Assembly (NCBI GenBank): GCA_027919835.1
Contig: JANVFP010000029.1
Coordinates: forward strand, 558,001 to 622,000
Origin: Lentinula raphanica
Lineage: Eukaryota; Basidiomycota; Agaricomycetes; Agaricales; Omphalotaceae
Reading direction: 5' to 3'
Length of the DNA: 64,000 nt
A model generated the notes under the pieces. It was given only the letters and a program-made list of their open reading frames with translations, was not told the DNA's origin and ran no database searches. Positions 9,568-21,123 of this stretch are shown piece by piece (the first letter of the stretch is position 1; the number at the start of each line of letters is the position of its first letter). A program made the translations under genes and the position numbers.

Positions 9568-12500
9568 CTATCGCAAACATGACATTTCCACTTTCTTCAA
9601 AAGACCCTTCAATGTTCCAGTAGTACGATTACAGTTAGCTTGCAGCCAGGCCTCCATCTCTGTCCTGATCAAGCCAAGCTCATCTGAAATTGGCATATGA
9701 CCGTCCGGTCGAACGTCTGTCGGATTCAGTAACAAATCGAACAATCGTGCCCAAAGGTCAGCTTGCCAATATCGTTTGAAGGGAGTGACCAATCTAAGCT
9801 TCGCCCTACCATCAGGGGAGGTAGACGAACCGATGGAACTGGCCTGTATGTACTTGCCAAAGAACATACAGTATATGATGCCTGCGAGTCCAAAGTAGTC
9901 GGTCTGGAAAGTCCAAGGCTTCCCCTGTTGTATCTCTATGCAATCGCGTTCGTCCGTTTCCCAGTCAGCGATGAACTGTTGATTGGCAGGAAATAAGCGG
10001 GTGTCAACGGCTCGGCCAAAGTCGATGACCTTCAATCCCTTGTATCTCCAACCGCCTTCACCAGAAGGCGAATATACATTAGACCAGCTTGAAGAGCCTC
10101 CTGGAATATCTTCCAAGCGTAACAGACAGTTGTCGATTTTGAGATCTCCGTGGATGAAGCCTATGTTATGGATGACCTCCAACAAACGCAGTAATTCGAT
10201 GGTGAAAAACATCACCAGGAGTTCGTCGAGACACGCGCCTTGCTGGGAGATACCTGCAGACTCAGCAGTGTTGACTATATCAAGCAGGGTCCCCTGTGAG
10301 CAGTAGTCCAGGACCAGATAGCTCTCGTCATGAAATGCATATAATGCATGAGGAAAGACTACAGAACGCCGATTTGCAGGAGGAAGTGCAGCGTGCATGC
10401 GGCGCAGTGCATAATATTCCCACATATTTCGAGGTTTGACCACCTTGAGAGCGACCAAGGATGCCTCTTCCCCTTCGAATTCATCATCATCCTCATCATC
10501 CTCATCTTCACACTCTGCCCGTACACCGAGATCTCTCGCTTTGAATACAGCGCCGAAACCGCCTTCTCCAATCTTCTCTAGAACGACAAACCTCCGATTA
10601 TCCAATGTTATGGGATAGACTCCTTCGCCATTGTTTGAACTTGAGCTGGTCTTTCTGTTCCTCTTGGCGAATTTCTGCAACTCTTCAAGTGCATTGTGAT
10701 TTCTGTCGGTTAGATCAAAACATTCTGTGTCCGGGTTGAGCCGCGCGAGCAGGGTTCGAATGGTCGAAGGGTCTATTGGGTTACACGGATTGGGCGGTTG
10801 GAAATTGGATGAGAGTGTCAGGGTGTCAATCAAGCTCAATTTGCTGGTTGATTGTGTTAAGGAGGAACTGGCATTTTCTTTCAAGGGTAACCGAAGTGGT
10901 TGGAGATCGTGAACATCCTCGGCTCCGTCTTCGTCTTCGCGCTCGTGTTCAAGCTCGTCCGTGATCAATTGCGCGGCTTCTAGTTGTTCGGAAAGCTGTT
11001 CCTCTTCGAGAATCGGACTGTGCTTGGGATTGTGACTGGGTGTGTTGAAAGCTGAATGCGAAGTGGAGGTATATTCGAACGTACGCTCCGTTATTGGAGT
11101 CATCACGCTGAACTGGCCAAAGCGTCCTCCGAAGGGAACGTCACGGTAGTCTATCTTCTGGCCGTCATACAGTGCTTCTTCATGTTCCTCTTGGTCAGGT
11201 TCCTCGAAGTCTCGCTGATCCTCCTCAAAATCATCTGAATAATCATTCCCATCCTCGTCGGGGTACTGATCCAAATCTACAACCTGCTGCTCTGAAGGCA
11301 GCCCAGCCTCTCCATCAAAGCTCTCGTCCGACTCGAGTTTCTCAATATCCTCAGCATCTTGAGCTATGATTGGACCAGCTTGGACGAATTCCTCCGAGCG
11401 ATCTCTGAAAGGTACGAAGGTCGACCTTTCAGTAGGTAAGACAGTTGATGCTTGGGTAGACGGTTTGTGAGAGAATACGTTATCACCGATGCCCTCGCTA
11501 GGTCGACTGAAAACTCTGAAAGGCGCCTTGTTCCCCGGCTCCACAAAAGGGTCAAAGACATTTGAATGTGAAGATTTCCCAACATCGTGGTCCGATTTCG
11601 TTCTTCCATGAATGGAAACCTGTTTCGGCCTCAGTCGACTGTGGTCTTCAGTGTGAGCCTCTCGAAGCGGCAACGTCTGAGATTTGTTCTCAGGTATGAA
11701 AACTTTCTGAGAGAAGATACTGTCGACTACAGAATTGAGATTGGTCGTAGTGTTCTTGAAATTCTGAGAAACATTCGTATCCTGATGAGAATCGATTGAT
11801 GCAGCAGGTGGAACTGTTTTCGCTGCGAAAGCCAAGCGAGAGTTGGACGTCGGTGGTTTATCGTTTTCTGGGTCAACGAAAGGAGTAAACTACACAAATT
11901 CATCATTGAATTCTCAGTAGTGCGCAACAATTTCAGACTCACAGCAAGTTTGTTCTCTTTTCTCTGGCCATTATTACTGTTCTCATCCACAAAAGGTCGG
12001 AAGCCTAGCATAAAAATTCATGAACGAAAGTTGGTGAAGGACGCGATTCGTCAAACCTGTTGGCTTTTGCAATCCGTCCTGAGCTGTTGCAGGAGGAGAG
12101 GGAGTCAGCTTGGGCATAGGAACTGGTTCAATCTTCTTGACAGGGGCGTGTTTACTACCCATTCGGACCGTCCTATCGGGGGAGTTGTACATGCCAAACA
12201 CATCTTCCAGCGCTTCTCTTGTATTGATAGTCACAGTAGGCTCTCCAGCTAACATGCTCTTTCTTTTGCCAAAGCGTCCGGTTGACTCGCCTGCTTTGAA
12301 TAGCGTTGTCGAGTGAGTAGAAGGTGCAAGTGATTCCGCGGGAAGGGTGGGCCATTCTTTGCGAAGAAGACCCATGGACCGAGTCCGAGCTTCTTCGACA
12401 CAGAATTCACCATGCTTCTCGGTGTAGAGCAAGGACATATCGAAGCGGAGCTTCTCGGGGCGTTTCCCTGGAGGAGGAGGTGCAAGCATGGTGGCATATC

Positions 12501-13098
12501 GTGAAGCAGCGGTCGAAAGCTGTCGAGGAGAAGAGGAGACTACTTCTGCATTCGTCTTGAGTTTGTTTTGGGATGAAGCAGATATTTTGCCATGTCTCTC
12601 CCTGAAATCAGTATATCGTGCCTTCAACCGCTCAACAGGGCGGGCCTGACGTTTTATACCTATTCGGTAGATCTGGTCAGCGTCTTCAATCCTGTAAGGC
12701 ATCAGTGCAAATCGAATGAAATCCGTAACTGACACACACCGTCCCACGGATTCTAACATCCGAGCATATTCTTCGTAGAGGAGAGAGTATGAGACCCCAA
12801 ATCCATTCTTCCATAGCTGTGAATAGATCCCTATGGCTGACCGCTGACTGACTCTATTCGCGTAAATTGTCCAGAGCCTCAGATATCTGAGATCGGCCTT
12901 ATATGATTCGTCGTTTTTGAAGCTCTTCGTTGCTTCGTCGAGTAGTTGATCGAGGCCAGAATGTGGATCATTATCATCGAAATTATCGATAGTCCATTGC
13001 ACAAACTCAACATAGACAGCCAAAGGATCTTCTTCGAGCGCGATGGCTGCGATCCTTTGTCTGAACTTGTCTCGTTGGCTTCTGAGGCTGTCCATCAT
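9568..13098 (-). CDS. BUB1: Spindle checkpoint kinase BUB1 / MadBub
   Basis: This kinetochore Ser/Thr kinase monitors spindle attachment. Exons on the minus strand are 13098-12740, 12691-12057, 12004-11943 and 11889-9568, giving 1125 residues. The N-terminal Mad3/BUB1 TPR region covers about residues 1-160 (LRYLRLWTIYANRV). A Bub3-binding GLEBS block follows (INTREALEDVFGMYNSPDR). Next comes a cassette at about 332-360: FRPFVDEN, a KEN box, and FTPFVDPEN. A third similar motif (FDPFVEPGN) lies near 465 and a second KEN near 687. The kinase domain fills about 775-1100, with the glycine loop GEGGFGAVF, the VALKVV lysine, catalytic HGDLKIDN and metal-binding IDFGRA. The gene is convergent with the ataxin-2 gene. 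The 48-nt first intron is stop-free and in frame. Confidence 0.92.
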
Positions 13099-13429
13099 GG
13101 CGGATTGTAGTAGAGTGTGGTGTTAGAGTCGCGTATTACCACGTGATCGAACCAATCCCAATTGAATCTTTAGATTCTCACGAGTCATATACCTTCGCTC
13201 CTTCCTTTTCGACTTTTTTTTTTCGACAGCCTGAGCTTTTTCCTGCATCATCATCATAACCAATCGGCCAAAGTATACACTGCCGCTTGTCTTCCTCCTC
13301 TTTTTGACCACATTTGCGCTGAACTGGCATTCAAAAGGCTGATATCTCTCGGTGCTTCGATTACGAAGGTGATTTGAAGGAACCAAGCTTGCTAACTACT
13401 TGCTAACCATCTTTTTCAAAGCTTCGTAT
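13099..13429. promoter_or_regulatory. Divergent promoter region between BUB1 and the 13430 gene
   Basis: This 331-bp gap separates two outward-facing genes and must hold both promoters. It has a poly-T run near 13208 and pyrimidine-rich sequence, but no TATA box or factor site that I would assign. Confidence 0.45.
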
Positions 13430-15724
13430 ATGCAGTTCAATGCAAATGGAGTAAATATTGAGGAAGAAGACTCTCTTTTTGGCTCTCCTCCTGCTTCACC
13501 TCGATCAGGTAGGTCACCATCGCCAGCGTTAGCTCTTCCCAGCCGAAGCGAAAGCATCGTAAATTTACAAAATGTGGGGACCATTGCACTTCCTGGTTCC
13601 CATTGCAATTCTAAACTTCCCATCGATACCATAGCCTTGCCTTTATCCCAGTCAGACCAGGGAATTTCTCCATCTTTGGCTCAATCTCAAACCGACGTTG
13701 GTCATCCTGTGAGCCATTCGCCATCCTCTCAACCATCCCAGCCTTCCACGCCATCTACCTCGCGCGCTACCTCCCGAGGGCCTGTGCCCGTCCGAACAAA
13801 AACTAATAAAGGTCGTCGAGAACACGAATCACATACGCACTCTGTCCGTCTCCCGCCGCCAGAAATTCCTTTACCCGACCCGACTGCCCCACCTCCGCCC
13901 AATTGGCTTCGAAGTCAATCTGCGCTTCTCGGACACGCTGGCTTAGTTAGCGGTATTACACCGTCTACGCTCCGCAGTCGTTATCCTCGAGGCTCGACTG
14001 TAAAGAATCCCATCGTTATTGACGATGAAGGACGCGACATTAGAATTAAATGCACTCATGATCGCTCAAAGCCGACTCCTCGTTATCATCTTCCTGTAAA
14101 TTCGAGCTTGCCTACACCTTCCATCCAGGAGATCGCACAGATTCTCATCAAACAACGAGAGATTTTCCCGGTGCTGCACGATATCTCCAAACTTCTTCAG
14201 AAAAGGCCGACCGACCATATAAGCCACCGACCTTCTCCAGGTCCAGTGTTCAAAAAGCGCAAGTTGAATAAAGTTCCCGCTGGTGCTGTTGACTGGGATG
14301 TACCATATCCCTTCTCGCCGGGAGAAGGACCCTCTGCTTACACATCAACATGGGAGCAAACTCGGGAGAAACAACTTGTCTCTCAACTTGTCTCGTTGAT
14401 CAAAGCCGCTTCTCGTAAAGCCGCTATCCGGAAGTATCTAGAACAACAACAATCCTCTAAGCTTCAGTCATCGCAGGATCAACCGGATCCATCTTGCTCA
14501 AAGGAATGTGATCCTGTGATGCCAAAGGTAGATGGCGATCAAACGCTCGAGGCCATCCTTCATGGTTTGCCTAATATTCCTTTACAGGAGATCCTGGCTG
14601 ATGCAAGTAATAACCCAGTCAAATCTAACGATTCGTCTACCGAAACTTCACCAGCGCCCGAATCGTCGTCTTTCGATGAATTTTTGGCGTCATTGATAGC
14701 AACATCGAAATCGGAAGACTCAGATGAGGCAGCTACTAATACCGATCTCAACTCACTCTTCACTGGCACTCATTCCCAAGCAATCACTCCAGAACTTGAT
14801 CAGGCGGTGATAGACAACTGTCTATCGCTATTCCAGACATACCAGGTGCCATATGCACATGAACAAACCGCGACACAGTTCTCCGAGTTTTCCTCCTCAG
14901 TTCCCTATTTCTCAGAAGCGCCATCGAACCTTCATCTACCGCTGGACATTGGTTCCTGGAATGGTGCTTCTGAGATGCCCCTTTCGTTAAGCCTTCCTAA
15001 TTCCACTATCGACTGTTCGCCTTCGACGTCACTGCCGATGGATATAGACCAAACTTTCGATTATCGGTCTGCCGATCTGCTCACAAGTACAGATGTCTCC
15101 CATCTCGGCCTTTCTGTCCAGCCAAACCCTGCGGAAAATACCCACACCTTTATCCATCCTTCGCTATCCTTCCAAAATTCGTTCGGGCACGCGAAACTAA
15201 TGCTACCTATACAATCTACAGCTGTGGATGGTCTTGTGACTCCCAATTCTACGCGTAGAACGATAGAAGAACCGACGTTGTTTTCTTCGAACAGCACGAT
15301 GATTGAAGCAACAGTTGCAGGTCGTGGAAGACCTGCCTCGTCGGGAATGGTGGATCTACCTACAGGTATAGAGCGCCCGGCATTGGATTATCTGCTAAAT
15401 CCCAATAACACGTTGTTACAAGGGTCAGATACGCAATCAACCCAGGAGAATCTGCTCAGTTTTCCAACCATACTATCACTCTCGTCCTTCCCTTCCGATG
15501 TAGAATCACCTTCAGCACCAACTGGAACTTCCTCCGTCTTCAACCCGCCACACGTGCGACCGTATAAGTCATCAAGTCGTACAATAGAGAAGAATGAACT
15601 TCTAAAGCGCGCTCGGGACAGGCGCGCGCAGCTGGCGGAAGAGGTTTTGAAAACTCGTATGCAGCTATGGGAAACGACAATAGAGCATGGGGTGTTGACC
15701 CGTCTTGCTAAACTTTATACATGA
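13430..15724 (+). CDS. Unrecognised large protein with low-complexity regions
   Basis: I do not recognise this protein. From the ATG at 13430 it runs 764 residues without an obvious intron. The frame stays open 30 bases upstream but without another ATG. The first 200 residues are rich in Ser and Pro. KNPIVIDDEGRD, near residue 200, resembles a SUMO-interacting motif (a short hydrophobic stretch followed by acidic residues). A more ordered segment follows: SIQEIAQILIKQREIFPVL and a KKRKL basic patch that could be a nuclear signal. The middle is acidic and Ser-rich. The C-terminus is a charged helix (NELLKRARDRRAQLAEEVL) with coiled-coil character. Nuclear function is a guess from these motifs only. 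Confidence 0.7.
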   Translation: MQFNANGVNIEEEDSLFGSPPASPRSGRSPSPALALPSRSESIVNLQNVGTIALPGSHCNSKLPIDTIALPLSQSDQGISPSLAQSQTDVGHPVSHSPSSQPSQPSTPSTSRATSRGPVPVRTKTNKGRREHESHTHSVRLPPPEIPLPDPTAPPPPNWLRSQSALLGHAGLVSGITPSTLRSRYPRGSTVKNPIVIDDEGRDIRIKCTHDRSKPTPRYHLPVNSSLPTPSIQEIAQILIKQREIFPVLHDISKLLQKRPTDHISHRPSPGPVFKKRKLNKVPAGAVDWDVPYPFSPGEGPSAYTSTWEQTREKQLVSQLVSLIKAASRKAAIRKYLEQQQSSKLQSSQDQPDPSCSKECDPVMPKVDGDQTLEAILHGLPNIPLQEILADASNNPVKSNDSSTETSPAPESSSFDEFLASLIATSKSEDSDEAATNTDLNSLFTGTHSQAITPELDQAVIDNCLSLFQTYQVPYAHEQTATQFSEFSSSVPYFSEAPSNLHLPLDIGSWNGASEMPLSLSLPNSTIDCSPSTSLPMDIDQTFDYRSADLLTSTDVSHLGLSVQPNPAENTHTFIHPSLSFQNSFGHAKLMLPIQSTAVDGLVTPNSTRRTIEEPTLFSSNSTMIEATVAGRGRPASSGMVDLPTGIERPALDYLLNPNNTLLQGSDTQSTQENLLSFPTILSLSSFPSDVESPSAPTGTSSVFNPPHVRPYKSSSRTIEKNELLKRARDRRAQLAEEVLKTRMQLWETTIEHGVLTRLAKLYT

Positions 15725-16479
15725 TACACACTGCACGGTATGAATGCCTCATCTTAAAGCCAGTTTTCCGTCTAACTTGTGACTTTGTTGATACGATATA
15801 GGTTAGGAAAACCTACTATTACTAAGTTCACCTTTTGGCAAGAATTTGTATGATTCTGGCCACCCAGTAGTATGTTAGACTCCACCGCATTATAAGATAA
15901 CAATTTCATGTTATGGCATGCTGTCGAACATCGCTGAAGGGCGTGAATTAAGACTGCTTGACTCAAGTTAGGCGGTCAGGCGATATTATATGCACTTTTG
16001 CTGAACTTTTCTGTGCAGAAATTTGTCGGTACATGCACTTCTACAGATGATAAAGCATTCTCTGACTCAAGAACGTCTCCCTTCCTTAGGTTTGCCCCAA
16101 TCAGTAGTAGATCGTTCAAGGCGATGTAGTCTTCTCTTCCCGCTTCCTCTTCGTGTCTTTCTCAGAGTAGGTTCCAGTCAGAAGGTGCCCTCGGATCTGT
16201 CTTACAGAGTTCAGTAACTCATGAAGAGCAAATGTTGGGATTTTTGATTGTTATCGAGCCCAGTGGCCTTCATTTGAGTAACCGAAAACCTATGGAACGA
16301 ACATGGCAGTTGCCACAATATCAAGCGCCGCCTGAATATTCCTGTATATCTCGTCCCCGGATACACAATCCCAACCTCTGCTGCGTTCTCCTCAAAATGG
16401 TAGGACATGTGTGGGTGATTTCTCTCATCTGTCGTAGTAGACCCTTTCTCAAAATATCATCCTCTGAATCAGAAGCACC
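15725..16479. other. Intergenic, 755 bp
   Basis: No gene is supported. Several open frames under 100 codons occur on both strands, but none has a recognisable motif or consistent splice pattern. The segment holds the 3' end of the upstream transcript and the promoter of the aldo-keto reductase. Confidence 0.45.
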
Positions 16480-18432
16480 ATGGACGATGTGCTCATTGCC
16501 CAGCTACCTCCCTTCATTCTGAGATCAGCGTTACGAGCGTTGGTCTCTCAGGGAAAAGCTTCACAGGCCGTCTTCGTTGACCACGTTCAACGGAGACTTA
16601 GGGCATCGCCTCCTGCTTTCACTCCTCCCACAGAACTGTTTGATTCCGATACCCCCAAAGCTCCCCAATTTCTCGCTTCCGTGCGTTGCATGTTCTCCAG
16701 CAAGATTGTTGTTGAATCTCTTCCATAGTGAGTCCTGACTTACCAGTGACATTCAGATTGTATCATCTAACCAAAACTCAGTTTCTGTCACTTCTTTACC
16801 TGCATCACGCAAACTCGGCTTCACTGGGAATCTGGGAGTGAGCTTGAGACCGTGCTCACTAGAGCCAGTGGGGATGTTGTGCAGGCTATGCAAGCTCTGA
16901 AAGAAATCCGCCCACCAAGGACGGAAGACTTACGGACCATGTTAACGGACCTACAACAGGCGTTGTCGACCTGCGATATCTATAGCCTTGACACGGGTTT
17001 ATCCCGACCATTCACTCGGGCACAAATCCAAGTCGATGATGCTTACTATTGGCTTTTCCCGGCCAGTGTTGCCCTTCGTCAACGAGACTTCCAAGCTAGA
17101 TCTCGAGCGCTGGAGATTTTCGACGTACACACATTCGCAAAGTGTGCTGAAGCAATCCCACATGTACGTCTAGGCAATCTGGAGGTACCAAGGCTATTCA
17201 ATGGCCTGTGGCAACTGTCTTCCCCAGCATGGGGCTCCGCTACGAACAACCAACAGAACACCGCCCTTGCACGTTTGCTCAATGCAGGATTAGTAGCAGC
17301 CGATATGGCCGATCACTATGTACGAGGCTTAGTTTCATGCACACGGAGTTGAAGGCTTACGAACCGCCCTTCTGTATTACAGGGCGACGCAGAATTGGTG
17401 TACGGGCTCTTTCGGGCGGACTTACCACCAGCGATTGCTGACCGAGTTATCGCTGCTACCAAGTGGTGTGTGTTTCGGCAACCCGAGGTCGAAATAAGCA
17501 GGAAATTTGTCATGGAAGCTGTACAAGAGCGTTCAAGACGGCTTGGAGGAAGGATTGAACTACTGCAGTTTCATTGGTATGATGTAAGCGAGCTCAATAT
17601 AACCACTCGGTCGATTGTCTGAATATTTAGCAGTACAGCAACAAGGATTACTTGTTTATCCTTTCCGAACTGGTGAAGATATCCAAAGCACACCCAGAAC
17701 TGGTTTTGAATATTGGTCTCTGTAATTTCGATGCTATGCATACAGAGGAAGCGTGTCTTCACATTCTTTCGGAGATCGGAGAAGTGGGTTTGGTATCCAA
17801 TCAAGTTCAGGCAAGTGGATTTTTCATAGCCATTGCAGTTTTGATATTCCTTGAAACTCTCCTCGAATCTATTAGTACTCAGTGATAGACGCTCGACCGT
17901 CCATTCACCTGGTCGATGTGTGCAACAAATACCAGCTCAAACTCTTTACTTACGGGTCCTTATGTGGTGGGTTCATATCAGAAAAATGGCTTGGAGCTGC
18001 GGCTCCAGATATCTACAACGAGACTTTACAAATAACACCCTCTCAGAGAAAGGTTCGATAATATATATTCCTTTGAGCATCGAGATACTATTGATCAGCT
18101 TCTGATTGCAGTATTTCGATATGATCACAACATGGGCATCCTGGAATGACTTTCAGAATTTACTCAAAGAGTTGAAATCCATCGGCGACAAGCACGGTGT
18201 TGACTTGACCAATGTAGCCACACGTTGGGTCCTAGATCAACCTGCGGTGGCAGCGGTCATTGTTGGCACTCGTCTTGGTGTTTCGGAGCATGCCATCTCG
18301 AACCTTAAGGTGTTCTCTTTGGAACTGGATGACAGTGATACGAGCAAGTTGGACGAGCTTGTGTTGGAACGTGCACCCAAGGTGTATGAAATGCTTGGTG
18401 ATTGTGGGAACGAGTATAGGGTATATCGCTGA
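16480..18432 (+). CDS. Aldo-keto reductase family protein with a long N-terminal extension
   Basis: This is an NAD(P)H-dependent oxidoreductase of the aldo-keto reductase fold. Exons are 16480-16727, 16782-17319, 17383-17583, 17634-17810, 17876-18052 and 18112-18432, giving 553 residues. The barrel occupies roughly residues 205-553. The catalytic tetrad is present: Asp and Tyr in AADMADHYG, Lys in ATKWC, and His in LLQFHWYD. The cofactor-binding end contains GTRLGVSEHAISNLK. The intron 17811-17875 begins with GC rather than GT (CAG|GCAAGT), a known minor donor class. It is needed to restore the barrel sequence VSNQVQ-YSVIDARP. About 200 residues precede the barrel, against a usual family length near 300-350, and I do not recognise them. 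The substrate cannot be told. Confidence 0.86.
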
Positions 18433-18627
18433 GTAGAGTTTAAATCTTAAAGGTCAAAACTTGTATCAGTATGTATCTGTATAGGGATCAGTCGAAGACT
18501 CGAAATGATTTATCTGACTTCGTAGTAGAATTTTTGTCGCGGAGTTTGAAACAAAAATAATGTCCGTCCAGAGTCCACATCTCGATTCTCACATCTCATC
18601 ATTCCCCCTACTTCTCTCTACCAAGCC

Positions 18628-19807
18628 ATGACTCTCGTTCTTTATTACCTTTTCATGATGACCACACTAGTCATCGCAGACACCACTCGTTTCTCACTTC
18701 GTGACACGCCATCTCAAGGCTATTTCGATCCCTCAAGCAATGGAGGATCTATGTTAACGGTTCGGTGTTCGAGCTTCCTGGACACGTCCATCCAGGATTT
18801 AACAAACCATCCTCCCTTACTAAAGCTCTAAGCTTGACAGACTGTCGCAGATACAAGTCCGCCCGGTCAACAGGAACCTATTAATTTGATTATATCGGCG
18901 AATTCTGACGCGGGTGTGTTGAAAGATGGGAATGTAGATGGGGGTTTGCAGACTTATTTCAAGTGAGTTTTACCCAATTGATTTGTCTTGAATGGAATGC
19001 TGACAAGAGCCTCATTCTTCTCAGCTCCCTCGGGTTTGCCGGTGAATGCCTCGGAAACCATCTCGGGGACGATCAAGCTGCCAACCTGGGTGATGGAAAT
19101 GGGTTGAGTCAGTGCTTGTCTTTCGAAATTCGAAATGTAGATGAGGAAGAGCTGAATATCGATGTCCACAGTCAACCAGACCGGTGTCATGAGGTGGGAC
19201 TATGGAAACGTACAGACGGGCACCTGTGAGGAATCTATCGACGGCGGAAATCACTTTCGTTATTGGATACAGAACGGGAGTGCTGCCGACAGCAATGCAA
19301 TTTTCATGGCTGCTTCCTATGAGCTTCCAGCGTCGAGTATGTCACGAAGGCTTTGTTTTATCTATCTCATTCATGACACACTCACTCTATTCAGGCAACC
19401 ATGACATTGTTGTGAACGGCTACAACCTAGGCAGAGACTGGCTCGTTGGCAACATCACTGGATCTACGATTCCTACGGAATCTCTTACCAATTCATCGTC
19501 CTATTCCGGTAACACCTCTTCGAATGGGTTCAACTTTTCCACCGCTGTGCAATACGTCTCGGGTCTACTGCCCAACACCAGTGTCGGCATCAATCACAAC
19601 CTCACGGTGGCTACGAACGGTGTGAACGCAGTTGACGGCCTTGTCGCGGTTTTGACGGTGAAGATCACCGCGACGAATTCTTCTGCTAACTCGAGCTCCG
19701 GTTCGAACTCTACTGGGAGTAATTCCAATGGCGGTACGATACTTGTCCCGATAGTATCTTATGTGCTCGTGATTTTAACCTTTTGCAACTACTTGCTACC
19801 GTTTTGA
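18628..19807 (+). CDS. Secreted, probably GPI-anchored protein of unknown function
   Basis: Exons 18628-18759, 18841-18962, 19025-19107, 19172-19336 and 19395-19807 give 304 residues. The first 18 residues form a hydrophobic signal peptide (LVLYYLFMMTTLVIADT). The middle has several Asn-X-Ser/Thr glycosylation sites, a conserved-looking segment RWDYGNVQTGTCEESIDGG, and two further Cys near AGECLGN. The C-terminus is Ser/Asn/Gly-rich and ends in a hydrophobic stretch (VPIVSYVLVILTFCNYLLPF), the layout of a GPI-anchor signal. I do not recognise the domain. Cell-surface location is inferred from the two hydrophobic ends. Confidence 0.78.
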
Positions 19808-20030
19808 ACACTGAGTGGACATTGATCTTGCGCTGTGACTGTCCTTACTTGACTTAGATCTACTATGTATGTAGCAACTACCATTTCATTCGGACATTTA
19901 GTATTTATTATAATCAAGCATCTTGGACTGGACACCAATTGCTGATACGAGTAAGGGTTCAGTTCAGATTGGATGTAATGGAAGATATCTAGTACATAAC
20001 ACCGGCCAGAACGATCAAGAGCAGCTGGAA

Positions 20031-21017
20031 TCAGCGCATTCCATATTCGTCTGTCATGCCTCTTGTCATTCTCCGGCCTGCCATCATACCAGGAGACATG
20101 CCCATCCCTCCTCCGCTCATCGACATCGAAGGGTTTTGATGACTAAAATCCATACCACCACCCATATTACCCATCCCTCCGCCCATCCCGCCAACCATGT
20201 TCATACCTCCACCCATACCTCCGCCCATCCCGCCACCGATGCCTCCGGTCATACCCCCCATACCGCCACCGATGCCTCCACCGATGCTTCCACTCATACC
20301 ACCAGCCATTCCTCCACCCATATGCATTGGCATTCGTGCAGGAGAGCCATCGTGTCTTGCGTACTGATTTGGAGCGATTCCCGGAGGAAATGACTGGCCT
20401 GGAGGACCTGGTCCTCTCATGACAGAAGGTGAACTAGGATATGGATAGCCGACGGAGCCCGGGCCACCACCGACAGAGCCTGGATGTCGGTTTGGCGGCG
20501 GCGGATTATGTGGGCTTGCAAGGTGAAAGGAATTGTCCCTTTGGGACATCGAAGATTGTGCTTGTCGCTCTTGTTGTTCTTTTGAAGGACCGTTTTCTTC
20601 CTCGAATTGTCTCTGGGCAGCTTCACGGAGTATGGTTGGATCATAATACAGATCCGAATGTTGATCTACGTGAAATCTGTGAATCTTGTGAACTTTGAGA
20701 AATACATATCGAATAAGTTGTACTCACTGTTGCGTGCCAACGTCCCATTGGGGTCCTCTGTTAGCTCGAGCAGTCAGAAGTAGCGAGTTCCATTCCGAAG
20801 CGCTTTCCTGGAAATGTTAAGGAAAGAGGTAAGGAAAATGAAGGAAAGCACGGACAATGGCTTGGGTCATCTCATGGCTTGATTGACCGACATCTGCTCT
20901 GACACCAGCAGAATCAGCTTGTGCTTCTACTTCTGCTGTGAGCTTTGCTCCCATTCTCTGTGCATTGTGTCTTGGGACCTGTACTGAAATTGTTCCTACT
21001 CGTCTGCCTGGGGCCAT
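20031..21017 (-). CDS. Gly/Met-rich protein with a conserved-looking N-terminus
   Basis: Minus-strand exons 21017-20856, 20807-20728 and 20676-20031 give 295 residues with consistent phases. The N-terminal 130 residues look folded and include SASEWNSLLLTARANRGPQW, DLYYDPTILREAAQRQFEEE and a short helical Gln/Glu stretch. The C-terminal half is low-complexity, with many GGGM or GGM units (about residues 200-285), then GRRMTRGMTDEYGMR. Such tails are usually disordered. I do not recognise the family. It is divergent from the coiled-coil gene, with start codons 106 bp apart. Confidence 0.7.
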
Positions 21018-21123
21018 CGTTGAACAAAGCCAAGTGAGTTGCCGGCGGCATTTCATCGACATCTCTTGTGCCACCACCGCGAGGCCACGCGCCTACCTTT
21101 CTCCTCCCTGGTCCTTCGCGATC
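21018..21123. promoter_or_regulatory. Short bidirectional promoter (106 bp)
   Basis: Only 106 bp separates the two divergent start codons, so the transcripts must start within it or overlap. No specific factor site could be assigned. Confidence 0.5.

Noticed and set aside
10480..10515. CATCATCCT trinucleotide run
   Set aside because: It encodes an acidic Asp/Glu stretch in the BUB1 kinase insert.
12249..12560. Overlapping frames on both strands inside BUB1
   Set aside because: They are shadows of the conserved BUB1 middle region.
20150..20340. Apparent tandem repeat of CCNCCCAT-type units
   Set aside because: The repeats are codons for Gly-Gly-Met in the minus-strand protein, not a satellite or CRISPR array.
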